This document shows positions 46,292-58,643 of a stretch of DNA of 64,000 bases, piece after piece. This DNA comes from Wurfbainia villosa (Eukaryota; Streptophyta; Magnoliopsida; Zingiberales; Zingiberaceae): positions 63,260,288-63,324,287 of the forward strand of contig CM046006.1 of NCBI GenBank assembly GCA_025175895.1, given 5' to 3'. The position numbers and the translations under genes are program-made. The notes beneath the pieces are model-generated. The model had not been told where the DNA came from. It made no database searches and was given only the letters and a program-made list of their open reading frames with translations. Position 1 is the stretch's first letter, and each line of letters opens with the position of its first letter.

Positions 46292-48958
46292 CACGGGAGC
46301 CTCAGAGGTGAGATGCGATGTCAGCCAGTGGTGCTCCAAGCCGTCACGAAGACTTCTACCTGTTACCTAGGTGACAGAAAAACCCAGGGTCCGTGGTGGT
46401 GGTGAGTAAAACTCAGCAGGTAATAGAAAAACATGTATATATGTAATATCACATGTATTTCAACAACATAATCTAGAGGTACAACAGGTATATCAGCATA
46501 GTATATAAATACAAGCATATACCGTCTAACCAAATGAACAACATAAAATACAGACATACCTGAAGTCTACTACGCTACTCTAATCCAACCTGAACATATA
46601 TCCAACATATATATATAACAGGAAGAGTAAGATCAACTCACAATATACTCACGCTACAGGTCAAGGTATCTAATGGTCTGTCCAACACATACCAGTATCC
46701 GACACAACCGTATAACATATGCAAGAAGCATGCATGAGTATGATGTACAATAAAATGCAACATGCATAATACAATCAAATGCAACATCACAATAAGCATA
46801 TATATATAGACAACATCTATATATGTATACTAATCACAATCATCCATATATATATATACACATGCATATATGTATATATATGGAAATATGCAAAAATGTC
46901 ATAAGTCGGCAATGCAGCATGCATGGTCATGTCGGCTCACCCTAAAGCTACCACGACCCCAGTGTGGCCTCGGTGGCTCGAGCATAACAACTGTCCCAAC
47001 TCAACACCCTGCTGTTGGCCACTCAGACAGTCACTACCCATGAGTGGTCGAGTGCCACACACGCAGGACTACGACATGCAAATCCAACTACCACCGTTTA
47101 TAGTGGTAGAGTGTGGCACCACAATGTTCTGCTCTCACACCGGTTACTCCTCCTATGAGTAACCGTGGAGACAGGTTGACTGGTGACACTCTCAACCACA
47201 AGGGAGACCTCGTCGCCAGCGTGCATGCAAATGATATGAATGCAATGTCTCACATACAGACATCCACCATAGACTCTCTATTCTACATAAAGTCATACTA
47301 ATCAGATCAACGCACTCTCTATCCTACAGAGAGTCGTACTCAACTGATCAACGAACTCTCTATCCTGTAGAGAGTCGTACTCAACTGATCATAACTCTCT
47401 ATCCAATAGAGAGTCGTACTCAACTGATCGACGCACTCTCTATCCTGAAGAGAGTCGTACTCAATTGATGGACGCACTCTCTATCCTGTAGAGAGTCGTA
47501 CTCATCTAATTATAAAAAGCTAGGACCACCGGTCCGTAGCGACACACTAAGTATCATTCCCCTGACCATTTACACAATACATGGTCGGTGGTAACATGCA
47601 ACCTAAGGGTACTAGAACTAACCCTAGGTTCAATACATTATCTACCTACGGATGACCTTTTTGCCCAATGTACAATCAGGTTGTCATCCGGACTTTACTA
47701 TTTTCACTTAACTTAAACAAATTCTAAGTTACTTACATCACCTATATGTATAACTCCTAATCATGGTAAAATAAACATGATAGCAGCAATGGAGTTAATA
47801 GCCAACGGTAAAATATCAAGCATACGATTAATAAGAGCAGGGTCAAGGTAACATGATCATATAAGATGATCATGCATCTAAATCTGTATGCATTAAACTA
47901 CCTGACCAGGGTAGGAATTACTCACCTGCTGTCAATGCTCGTACTAATAGAGTCCTCACGTCCGCGGACCCGTCTCATATTCACGTCCTGCAAATTTCAA
48001 ACATTGTGGTCAATTACAATCAAATCCAAGCACACGACAATATATATATAAATTTGCTATTCTCCCGTTTCTATATTCACGTCCCTTAATCAAATACGAA
48101 TTAGAAACCCCAATTAGCCAGACTTGACCATTTAACACCATACTTAACCGAGTTCACAAATCCACTCGCAACATAAATAGGGCTTCACCCCAGCGCACTA
48201 TACAGATATAAAATCTGACAACCCTACATGATCAAACCTCAACTCGCAGCCGATCATAGCCTATGAATAGCTACATTGACACCCATAGACCCGTTTATGG
48301 CTCACTCACAGCTGATCAAAACATCACCTCACAGCCCCCTTTTTAGACCCAAAATCAACCTTATTCATAACCCACACAGACCCATTCACAACACATCACA
48401 GCCAACAGCCCTCACATCCCATTCAACACTTCACAACCAACCCATAGCCATCTCCACCGAATGGAATTCACTGAACCAAAGGGAATTGATCTTGCTTACC
48501 AGAAATTGAAGCTTCACCGGCAATTAATCCTCACCGGCAGCCCTATTCACCAGATCATCTACTGCCCACAAACCTAACCAACAATTCGACAATCAAACTA
48601 ATCCTAACAGCAACAACATCTAATAGATAACACCACAAGCAAGAAGGAAATCAACCTTATCGAATCTCATATCTTCACCGACAGCCCTTCCCCGTCCTTG
48701 TTCATGGCGCAATCAAATCCCCAATCACTGCCCAAACCAGATCGAACTCAGTTAAGGGGGAAAAACTATTTCTTGGAGTTGATTTCACCTAAGGTAGTAA
48801 GAAACGACATGAAGGGTTTTGCTTATCGAGTCCGTGAGGGGAAACTTCGCTTCCCACTTCACCTTGGTTGTTTGTTCATGGCGATCCCATCGATGTCCCC
48901 GAATTAAAAAATTTAATCCTAGACAAAAGTGATTGCCCAAACAATCAAGTCATCGTCA
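46292..48958. other. Unclassified DNA between C2 and E
   Basis: About 2.7 kb. I see no protein-like frame. It contains (TA)n tracts (about 46597-46622 and 46796-46885), a stretch with repeated 'gtgg..cgagtg' and 'ccacc' motifs (46930-47200), a six-unit hairpin array (47271-47510) and a Cys/Pro-poor region to 48958. It may be part of a Ty3/gypsy LTR or another non-coding repeat, but nothing in the window confirms that. Confidence 0.4.
47271..47510. repeat. Tandem array of six ~40-bp hairpin units
   Basis: Units start at about 47271, 47311, 47352, 47391, 47432 and 47473 (steps 39-41). Each has the inverted repeat ACTCTCTA-tcctg-TAGAGAGT followed by CGTACTCAACTGATC. Units 2-6 are close to each other and unit 1 is diverged. 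Confidence 0.9.
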
Positions 48959-50707
48959 TGCTATTCATTTAGAGAGGTCACTTGAACAAACTCGTTGTTC
49001 AAGCGACCAACCTCTATTCTACGAGTAGCCGCGGAATAGACGATGTCCGGATCGCTGAATTTTGTATTTATGCTCGGGATCCAAGTATTATTTAGCCACA
49101 AACAGAATTTATCATGCTCATAATTGGAAAAACAAATACAAGCAAGTAACAAAAGAGAATAGAGAATAGGTATACCTCTCGATCTTCTAATGTATGACCT
49201 TCCTCCTTTCGGACGTCGTGTGGGCGACGATCTACCAAAAGTTGAAGCTCCTAGATCACAAATCTTCCTTCCTTGCTCTTCCAAAGAAAGAGGAAGAATA
49301 AAAACAAGGCTCTTCTCCTTCCTATAGCCAACCAACAAGCAACAAGGAAAATGCTTGCCGTCGGCCAACAAGGAGAAGGAGATTATGGTGGAAACCGGCC
49401 AAGACACCAAGGGAAAGCCCTATATCTTGTTTCCACCACCTAAAGAGAAGGAGAAGAGGGTCTTTGGCCACCGTCCAATGGATGGAAAAGGCTGGAGGGC
49501 CACCGGAAGCTTGAGGAAGGAGAAGAAGGCAAGGAATTCTTTCCTTATTAGGTGCCGCCCAAGCCCAAACCCTTGATCTCTTGCCACCAACCTCCAAAAC
49601 CCTAACTTCTCTTCATTCAAACTTCATGCCAACCCCTTGTCCTCCTTTTATAGAGTTAGGGATAAGCCTCCTTTTAATCTCCACCATTGGTTCTAGGGAT
49701 TTAATTTTAACCGTCGGATCTAGAGATTTAATCTCAACCGTCGGATCTTAGAGATTTAATCTCTACCTTTGGATCTAGAGTTTTGTTTCTATCCATTGGA
49801 TCTAAGCTTCATGAGGTGTTAATAGGCTATATTAGGGACCATGAGGAGGAGTTGGATCTTGGCCACCCATGGATCAAGCCCACATAAAGTCCGATCCACT
49901 AATGATAATCCAATCCACTAAAGGATTATCATTGATCTACCTCACCAACCCCCATAAGATAATATGGGCTCCATATATTATTTGTACATTTTCTCCCCGT
50001 GTTTAAGATCTCGAATGTCCGTCGATTAATTAATTTACTGACCATTAATTAATCAACATCTAACTCCATGAGTAGTACCACTCAACCTTTTCATCATGCC
50101 GGACCAAGTCCACCTGTAGGGTTTACATGATGAACCTTATGAGCTCCTTAAGGGGACATCATCATCCTAATATATATGACACGGTTTCCTCCTATAATGA
50201 ACGGCACACCATATAAATAATATCATCTCCCAACTTACCTAGCCTATCGATTTAATCTATAAATCTTGCCCATTGGTAAATCAAAGAGATGAATACTAAG
50301 TATATGTGCCCGTTATTATATCGGGATTAAGAGTATGTACAATATAATATATGAGGTCTGATTCGATTATGTAGTCAGCAATAAATTGAATCACCTCTAA
50401 GTCGGTCCTGCTCAATACACACAAAGTGCACTAGTGTGATTTTATGGTCAAGACAAACTAATACCAAATCACACTACAACCATTCCGATGGTTTGTCCAA
50501 AGTCATATCGGTTGTGAGCCTTTACTTATACTTTTCAAGGAGCCGATAACATTATCTCCCGTGTGACACCACACACCAGTTATCTACAATGTAAAGTATT
50601 AGACAATATGCATAACCATAAAAATATGCAAATAATGATCATGTGATTCTTATTTCAAAATAAAGATGTTCATACAAAGGATAGACTTTTCAGTATACAT
50701 CCCTACA
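48959..50707 (-). repeat. E 3' LTR (left border tentative)
   Basis: On the - strand it starts TGTAGGGATGTATACTG at 50707, right after a polypurine tract. TATAAAAG lies at 49652-49645 (- strand). The proposed end at 48959 (CA) gives 1749 bp, a normal size for Angela-type LTRs, but it is not confirmed by a second LTR or target duplication. Confidence 0.5.
49645..49652 (-). promoter_or_regulatory. TATA box of the E LTR
   Basis: On the - strand TATAAAAG followed by GAGGACAAGG. It lies about 1055 bp from the LTR start, as in other long-LTR copia elements. Confidence 0.6.
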
Positions 50708-50720
50708 ATCTCCCACTTAT
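50708..50720 (-). promoter_or_regulatory. E polypurine tract
   Basis: On the - strand ATAAGTGGGAGAT, immediately before the LTR start. Confidence 0.8.
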
Positions 50721-50740
50721 ACTAAAAGACTATGCTGTCC

Positions 50741-53700
50741 TCAAACTACCATACATCTGATCCCCATTCCCTCCACATGCCTATCAAAAGCTCTCGCCGG
50801 AAGGGCCTTAGTGAAAGGATCTACTAGGTTATCCTCCGATGCAATCTTAGCCACAATAACTTCTCCTCTCTTTAAGATTTCTCATATCAGGTGGTACTTG
50901 TGCTCTATGTGTTTACTAGTCTTATGGGCTCGTGGTTCTTTCGAGTTTGCAACTGCACCACTATTATCACAATAAATTGTGATAGTTCTGGGCAAACCAG
51001 GAATCACATCCAAGTCCATCAGGAAGTTCCTGAGCCACACAACTTCTTTGGCCGCCTCAGAGGCTGCCACATACTCAGCTTCCATTGTGGAGTCCGCCAT
51101 GCATTTCTGCTTGACACTCCTCCATACAATGGCTCCCCCTCCCAAAGTAAACACAAAACCTGAGGTAGACTTACTGTTATCCCTATCAGATTGGAAGTCG
51201 GAATCCATGTAACCCACAGGGAGTAATTGGTCTGCCTGATAAACTAGCATATAATCCCTAGTCCTTCTCAGGTACTTCAATATATGCTTTACCGCAGTCC
51301 AATGTCCCTGTCCAGGATTACTCTGATATCTGCTGACCATGCCCATGGCATAGCAGATATCTAGTCTCGTACATAGCATTGCATACATGAGGCTTCCTAC
51401 TACCGAAGCATAAGGAACCGCCTTCATCTCCTCTATCTCCTCAGATGATCTAGGACACATCTCCTTAGATAAAGGAACTCCATGCCTGAAAGGTAGAAAA
51501 CCTTTCTTGGAGTTCTGCATGCTAAAACGATCCATAATCGTGTCTATGTATGAAGCTTGGGATAAGCACAACATCCTTTTCCTGCGATCTCTTATAACCT
51601 TGATCCCAAGGATGTGTCCCACTTCTGTCAAGTCCTTCATATCAAACTGTTTGGACAACCATACCCTTACGTCTGATAATACCTTGATATTGTTGCCAAT
51701 CAACAAAATGTCATCTACGTATAGTACAAGAAATACCACTATATTTCCGTCACATCTCTTGTATATACAAGACTCATCCGGACTTTGAATAAATCCATAA
51801 GACTGGATTACCTCATCAAAGCGGATGTTCCAAGATCTCGAAGCTTGCTTCAATCCATAAATGGATCGATTAAGCTTACATACAAGATGCTCTTTGCCTT
51901 TAGCAATGAATCCCTCTGGTTTCTTCATATAGATATTTTCCTCAAGACTTCCATTAAGGAAAGTTGTCTTGACATCCATCTGCCAAACCTCATAATCCAT
52001 ATGAGCTGCTATGCATAAGAGAATCCGGATAGACTTAAGCATGGCTACCGGTGAAAAGGTCTCCTCATAATCGATACCCTCTTTCTGAGAATACCCCTTC
52101 GCAACAAGCCTCGCTTTGAAGGTCTCAACCTTCCCATCTATTCCTCTCTTTCTCTTGTAGATCCACTTGTATCCAATGGTTTTTACACCATCGAGTGGTT
52201 CTACTAGCTCCCAGACCTGATTTGAATCTATAGATTCAATCTCAGCATTCATTGCACTTTGCCAAGATACTGCATCTTTATCTTGGATTGCCTCGTCATA
52301 TGTCCAGGGATCAGGTTCATGTTCACCAGGGACCAAATCAGAAGATTCTCCCAAGAACATGAATCTATCAGGTTGTCTCACAACCCTCCCACTACGACGA
52401 GGTATCACCAGTGTATCCTCTGTGACACGCGGTGCAGTGACATGTGGTATATCCTCTTGTACCGGTGGTACTAAAGAAGTGACTTCCCCTTTTAATTCCT
52501 CCAGGACAATTTTACTCTTGGGCTTGTGGCTCATCACATAGTCTTCCTCTAGAAATCTGGTGTTCGTGCTAACGATCACCCTCTGATCTCTAGGACTATA
52601 AAACAAACCACCCTTTGTTCCTTTAGGATACACAACGAACATGCGTACTTCTATACGAGGTTCCAACTTACCAGCATCTGCCTTCAGCACATCTGTTGGA
52701 CTCCCCTATATCCGAATATGTCTTAGACTAGGATTTCGCCCAGTCCACAACTCTGTGGGAGTAGAAGGCACTGATTTAGATGGAACCAAGTTCAAAATGT
52801 ACACCGCCGTATCTAGAGCATATCCCCAGAACGAATCTGGCAGCTCAGAATAACTCATCATCGATCTAACCATCTCCATAAGAGTCCTATTCCTTCGCTC
52901 TACTACACCGTTCTGCTGGGGTGTGCCAGGTGTAGCCAATTGGGATTGAATCCCAGCCTCTGATAAGTAGTTCCTAAACTCTCCCAAGAGGTACTCACCA
53001 CCATGATCAGATCGTAGTGTCTTGATACTTTTACCTTGACATTTCTCCACATCAGCCTTGAATTCTTTGAACTTGTCAAAGCATTCAGACTTGCGGCGCA
53101 TCAGGTAAATGTATCCATATCTTGAATAATTGTCTATAAAAGAGACGAAATACTCAAAACCACCTCTAGCCTGGATAGATATAGGACCACACAAATCAGA
53201 ATGAACCAATTCTAACACATTTTTGGCTCTATACCCCTTGGCCTTAAAAGGCCTCTTGGTCATCTTACCTTCCAAGCAAGATTCGCAGGTTGGGAGATCC
53301 TCCACCACTAATGAACCCAAAGGTCCATCAGCTATCAACCTTTGAATTCTTCTCAGGTTAATGTGACCAAGCCTAAGATGCCAAAGATATGTTTGGTTCA
53401 TCTTTGAAGGTTCTTTTCTCTTATTGGAATTAGAAGATGAGTTATTAATTTCAATATGCATCGTGGGAGCTTTTGGTTCAAGTGTGTACAAATTTCCTAT
53501 CAATGCACCCGAACAGATAATGTCCCTATTCCTTCTTATAACAACTCTGTCATTAAAAGAAATAGAATATCCATCCATAAATAATTTAGAAACCGAAATT
53601 AAATTCTTTCTAAATAAGGGTACATAAAGGCAATTCTTAAGAACCAAAAGTTTATTTTTCTCAAAAGATAAATGAACATCTCCCACTGCAACAGCCGTCA

Positions 53701-53890
53701 CCTTCATGGCATTGCCCAAGTACATGGTAATCTCCCCCTCAGCTAGTCGTCTAGTTTCCTGGAACCCCTGCAAAGTATTGCAGACATGATCAGTGGCTCC
53801 CATATCTACACACCAGGTGTCGGTAGATAATACCGCTAAACATGTTTCAATGACTAGACCAAAAGATATACCTTTGTTCTTGCGGTTGGG
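50741..53890 (-). pseudogene. pol: E pol (protease to RNase H) with a long open RT-RNase H frame
   Basis: Protease: WCVDMGATDHVC near 53800, with the catalytic Asp kept but Ser changed to Met. Integrase (about 53420-52700): HHCC intact (LWHLRLGH, CESCLEGK), catalytic D, D, E intact (HSDLCGP, RSDHGGEY, VVERRNR). A TAG lies near 52706. A 602-residue open frame (52690-50882) covers the linker, RT (YVDD at 51721-51710) and RNase H (GYMDSDFQSD, STMEAEY, YCDNSGAV, all catalytic residues present). A TGA at about 50882 replaces Arg in HLIRE; the natural stop is at 50741. All frames from gag to RNase H are in one phase, so only point mutations interrupt this element. Confidence 0.92.
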
Positions 53891-54661
53891 GCAGTCCTTC
53901 TTTCAGTGTCCAGTCTGCTTACAAGTGAAGCACTTGACTTTCGACTTCTTCACTCCTCCCTGAGTACCTCCCACCACCTTTGCCCCAGTTTGTTTCTTCT
54001 TCTTCTTGCCTTTCGGCTTAGAAGTAGAAACCTTTTGGGTCACCATGGCATGTGCCTGAGCACTCTGACGAAATAGCCCCTCTGTCGCCTGGAGTTCTAT
54101 CAGAAGTTCTGCCAACGAATACAACCTCTTGTTCATGTTGTAGTTCAGGCAAAACTGCTCAAAACTCCTAGGTAGAGACTGGAGAATGATATCGACCTGG
54201 GTTTCCCCATCGATCTCAGCTCCGAGGACTTCCAACTCATTTAAATGAGTCATCATCTTGAGAACATGATCCCTCACGGGTGTTCCCTCGATCATAGTGG
54301 TCGTCATCAAGTGTCTCATAGCTTCTTGCCTCGTAGCCCGATTCTAGTGTCCGAAAAGCTCTTTGAGATTGAGCATCATGTCATAAGCTGTGGGCATGAC
54401 TTGATGTTGATGTTGCAGTACATTTGACATAGATGCCAAAATGTAACACCGCGCCATATCATCGGCCTTTACCCACTTCTTATAACTCTCTCTGTCCTTT
54501 TCCCCAGAATCTTCTGCAGGCTTAGGAGGGCACTCTTCGAGAAGTACATATTTGTATTCCTCAGCAGTCAAGACAATGTCTAGATTCCTCTTCCAATCAA
54601 CATAGTTGGGTCCAGTAAGTTTGTTCTCTTTCAGTATCACAGCAAGTGGGTTGAAAGTCAT
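53891..54661 (-). pseudogene. gag: E gag
   Basis: Start ATG at 54661-54659, MTFNPLAVILKENKLTG. An in-frame TAG at about 54344 replaces a Gln (context FGHQNR). The middle has LNELEVLGAEIDGE and LPRSFEQF motifs, followed by a Lys-rich tail. The zinc knuckle (53891-53932) reads CFTCKQTGH, then TGA in place of Trp, then KKDC. Gag forms particles and binds RNA; this copy has two stops but no frameshift. Confidence 0.9.
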
Positions 54662-55336
54662 TTTGAAAGAAAACCTAAGAATCACATAAATCAAAACATT
54701 AGATTTCAAAAAATTATTGATTCCTCAAACAATAAAATTTTAAAATCAACCAACACCTCAAAACACCGAGAATATCGTATGCCATGATAGTGTGGACGTA
54801 TACGAATTCTATATTTGTAAGAGGAGGTTTTACCCATTAATTTTACTATCTTGTCAACATAACTTTTTGACAAGTAAAATTAATAGTTGGTTCCTCTTTG
54901 GCCCTACAAATAAAAGCAGTGACTCCGATGGGGAGAATACTTATATTTGTATCTAAGTGTTCACCATTACTCGGTACCAAGGTAATTATCTCGGGTTATG
55001 TGCCTTCCGATGGGGAAGTGCACACGCTCCTTGATAATTCCCTATAACCATATTTGACCTTGTGATCCGTAAAAAAACTCATCCGATGGGGAGGAAGGCA
55101 CTCAGAGCCGATGCGCAAGTTTGTTTACATCACATGTCAAATCGTAATGGAGGTCGTGGGAATTTTAAAAAAAATTCCCTCTCACACTTAGTAATTTGAA
55201 ATTGAGGAATTTTCCTAGCCTATGACATGCATATCAAACAAAAAGCAATAAATATGAAAAATAAATTATTTTCCAACTATTATGGATTTTGTCTTCAATA
55301 TGTCTCCCGTCGCATCATCATCTCGTCCGCTCCTCC
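54662..55336 (-). other. E leader with repeated CCCCATCGGA motif
   Basis: About 670 bp. On the + strand TCCGATGGGGA occurs at 54924-54934, 55006-55016 and 55082-55092, spaced about 80 bp. No coding. D2 joins at 55337. Confidence 0.65.
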
Positions 55337-56441
55337 TGTTAGGGATCGTTTGGAAGCTAGAGGGGGGGTGAATAGCGTTTTTTCGGTTTCTACAAGAAGA
55401 TTAGCGGAAGCAAACACAATAATGTATGTAAAAACAATAACAAACGCAAACAAGGCCTTTTACGTGGTTCGGAGATAGCGCTCCTACTCCACGGCGATCC
55501 TTGAGGTGGATCAATCCAAGCAAGTCCACTAATAAGCTTTCTTTACAAGACAACTCCTCTTCTTTACAAAGAATGAAGATCTAAGCTTAGAGAGAAGAGG
55601 AGGAGATTTAAATCACTTAGAAAGCTAGAAAATTCGTGGAGGCTGTTGAGAAAGATTGGAGAATAAGCATTAACCCCAAAAACCTCCACCAGCCCTCTTT
55701 TTATAGAGAAGTTTTTTTCCGTTGGACCGATCGATTCTTGATGACTTACATCGATCATTGCCAATTCTAACGGCTTACGAGCAATCGGATTCGCGAGATT
55801 TCTTTGCCGTCGCCGTCAGCGGAAAACTATCGATCGTGACAGCGATGTCGATTGTGATATAACTCATAGCCGTGGCGATCGACTCTGAGCCATTCTAATG
55901 GCGATCGTGCCAATAATGTCGATCGTGGCGGCTTGTATCGTGATCGAGCTAAGTCATTGTCACCGATTCAAGGATAACCCGATCGTGATACGATCTTCAA
56001 CTTCTAATGCTATATTTTAAGGGCGATTCGTGATACCATGTTCCGGTCATACAATATGACTAATTCATACTTGGAAACACACCCTAAGCCTAGACTTAAC
56101 CTTCTGGCTTCTCCATCACCTTGCGCCTCTAGGATTTCTCTGAGTCGCAACTCCATCCATCGCTTGCCTTAGCTTCCTTGGTTTCGTCATGCTTTGGGTT
56201 TCTTCTTTGCCAATGCGCTTGGACTTTCTGTAAGACTACATGCTTGGACTTATCTTGCCAAGACTTGCCTTTGGTCTTCTCTTTGCCAAGGTCACACTTG
56301 ACTTATCTTTTACCAAGTCTTCATACTTGGATTTTCACATCACTTAAACACGTTCACAATTAGATCACAAACCATTGCCTAACTTAGATGATTATCCAAA
56401 CATCAAAATATATAAATGCTTGTGGCATTGTTGCACCAACA
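55337..56441 (-). repeat. D2 3' LTR
   Basis: 1105 bp; on the - strand TGTTGGTGCAACAATG...CCCTAACA. It corresponds to the D1 LTR, but the promoter-upstream array (55730-56035) is made of CGATCG and ATCGATC sites instead of GTCGAC. TATA box on the - strand at 55705-55698. Confidence 0.9.
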
Positions 56442-57242
56442 ATCTCCCCCTTTTTGATGTTTGGCAATCATTTAAGTTAGGTCTTTATCATACATAAACA
56501 TATCTCAATATGAATTCTAACTTAAATATCCCTTCTCCCCCTTTGACATACAATCAAAAGAAGAGATTATCCAATAAGTCTTAGGAAAGAATTATATCTT
56601 GAACTAAGGTATAAAATTGAAATGAAACTCCCCCTTAATTCACGACATGATTCATGACGCAAAGCATAAACAATTAAAGAATAGGCAAATATATCCTAGC
56701 ATCGCACCAACAATTTTAGAAATAAGGGATGTAACTCCCCAACTAAAGGTGAGAAGAAGACTCTTCGTTCCATACAAATTATTATGTATATACTGTGGCA
56801 ATTATATAAAACCTCTTAACCGATGAAAAAGCCATTTTCTAATCCAAAACAGTGTCATCGGTTCGACTGGAATAGGCAAGAAGAATCGCCGATCTTGTCG
56901 ATCGCGCCAATAACAGCGATCGATCGATATCGAAGCTAAAGCGAAATCCGAATTTTCAGTCAAGGTTTGACAATGCGTAGAAAATTCTATGGGTGTCCAA
57001 AAATCACGAAACTTGGCATACACATTTTATTCGACTAATATAACATATGAAAAATATTAGACGAAAAATATGTTCATCAGATTAATGGATTGATACGATA
57101 TCCAAAATAACAGAATTATGACCCAAAAGGTGTAAGTGTATCATATCACTATTCATAACTTCTTACTATATGATCAACTCCTAAACTTGACAAATACCAA
57201 ATTTTAGGCACTAATAGAAATGATCAACAAAAATATTTCATT
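56442..57242 (-). other. D2 3' UTR, LTR-proximal part
   Basis: About 800 bp. It starts (minus end) with the polypurine tract AAAAAGGGGGAGA next to the LTR, matches D1 24280-24680, and contains a CGATCG-rich block at 56880-56945. No gene. Confidence 0.7.
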
Positions 57243-58643
57243 TCATTGATTAAAAGTCATTACACAAAAAGAGTCTATGCCGTACAAACGGCCAAAAAGA
57301 GAATAACAAAGAAAAACGAGCAAGCTAACGATCATCGTCCTCAGCATCCATCGGAGCAGCTGACGAACCATCGTGAGGAGGGTGTCGAGCGCGGTGAGGC
57401 GGAATCGCCAGATGTCCTGCTGCATCGATGTACCTCTCTCACGAGAGAGAAGCTCGATGCTCGAGGTGCGGCTCCGCAAAAGCAGCGTGTCTACTCGCTC
57501 ATAACGCATCGAAGCGGGCGCACGGAGGGATGTGTCAGTAGACCGGTATCGCCCGGCAGCATCTCCCCTCATCGGGCCCCTCGGCAACATCTGCGGCACC
57601 ACCCTCGGCTCCTTCCGCTGCATCCTCGGTGCCGAGCGCGGCACCGCCACTCGCCGTCTTTGGGTCCCGATGAAGCGGATCCTTTGTCGGCCTTCATGCA
57701 ATGAGAAACTCGTCGAGTCATCGATCATATTTCCTATTCATGACCTTAATGACTCCTATATTTACATCAATGCCTATGGAGCTTAGCCATTGAGTAAGGA
57801 CATTTCCATAAGGAATATGCACCTTTCCATTATTTGGCTTTATGAAATGAGTGATGCAATGGAAGGTATTAAGGCCCATGTTGATGTCGAGTATGAGCGA
57901 AGGAGATGCATGAGAAGTAAGTGTGGAGGCGCACTAAAGCTAAACCACGAGTAACTATAGGGAGAAGGCGGTGAGCAACGACCTTATAAAGGGCGTTGTC
58001 GAGGCGACGATTCTTGTGATTGAAATAAGTTGGTGTTCAAGGGTCGAGGATAGTGATAGAAGGTATCGTGAAGGGAATCTAAAGAAATCCCCAAAGGGAG
58101 ATGGAAGAGGGTCACTCCAAGATGGATATAAGGCGAGATCATCCTCGGAGGAGAGGCCAGAAAATCAGTCAGATCTGGGTGAAATCCAGATCGCGAGCAA
58201 CGCGAGTCCGGTATCTCCCATCCCCAGCCGGTCGTAGGTTGTTGAAGAATTCGGAGAGGAGAGTGATATTAACGTGATGTTCACAAAAGACTAAGGACTC
58301 AAGTTGGTAATGTTGAATGATTTGAGCGATGTCAAACGGTAATCTTTAAGAAAATTAGGATCTATTGATCTAGGGAATAAGTTGGAATTTGTTTTATTGA
58401 AAGCGTTTCAAGGACAATTTGGAAATCGGGGATCAACATGGGTCTAGGGTTTGACGGGCCCTCATCGGTCGGAGGTGGCGTTTAGTAAGCAAAATGCTTA
58501 ATTCTAAATGGATAAAAAGACACACACAAAATATGCACAATGTGGGTAGATGATGCATGGACAAAAGATAAACATGAGTTAGTGAAATAAGATTATAGAA
58601 TCAAACAAACATAGATCGAGATGCGATTTTACCTAGGCGGCAT
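57243..58643 (-). pseudogene. D2 extra ORF with plant-transposon-like domain (degenerate)
   Basis: Between RNase H and the 3' LTR, on the - strand, lies a GC-rich, formerly coding stretch from MPPR (58643) with a stop after the fourth codon. Scattered segments in different frames resemble the 'putative plant transposon protein' domain that some plant retrotransposons carry: LPFDIAQIIQHYQLESLVFC, EFFNNLRP, NRRLDNALYKVVAHRLLP and, in one frame, FIKPNNGKVHIPYGNVLTQWL. The tail (57728-57243) is open for 161 residues and Arg/Ser-rich. The SIRE lineage is known for extra ORFs in this position, but the match here is by eye and weak. D1 lacks this region. Function unknown. Confidence 0.5.

Larger units (their letters stand above)
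48959..55336 (-). mobile_element. E: copia element, best preserved gag-pol
   Basis: Minus strand: leader 55336-54662, gag-pol 54661-50741, polypurine tract, 3' LTR 50707-48959. The 5' LTR is not visible; D2 is inserted in or next to the leader at 55337. Domain motifs and the gag start NKLTGPNYVDWKRNLDIVL are Tork/Angela-like; I cannot fix the lineage. Confidence 0.8.

Noticed and set aside
46923..47162. 79-residue ORF as a host gene
   Set aside because: No domain, no exon-like structure, repeated short motifs and adjacent hairpin array; treated as random ORF.
47271..47510. CRISPR array
   Set aside because: Units are contiguous with no unique spacers between identical repeats; it is a tandem minisatellite.
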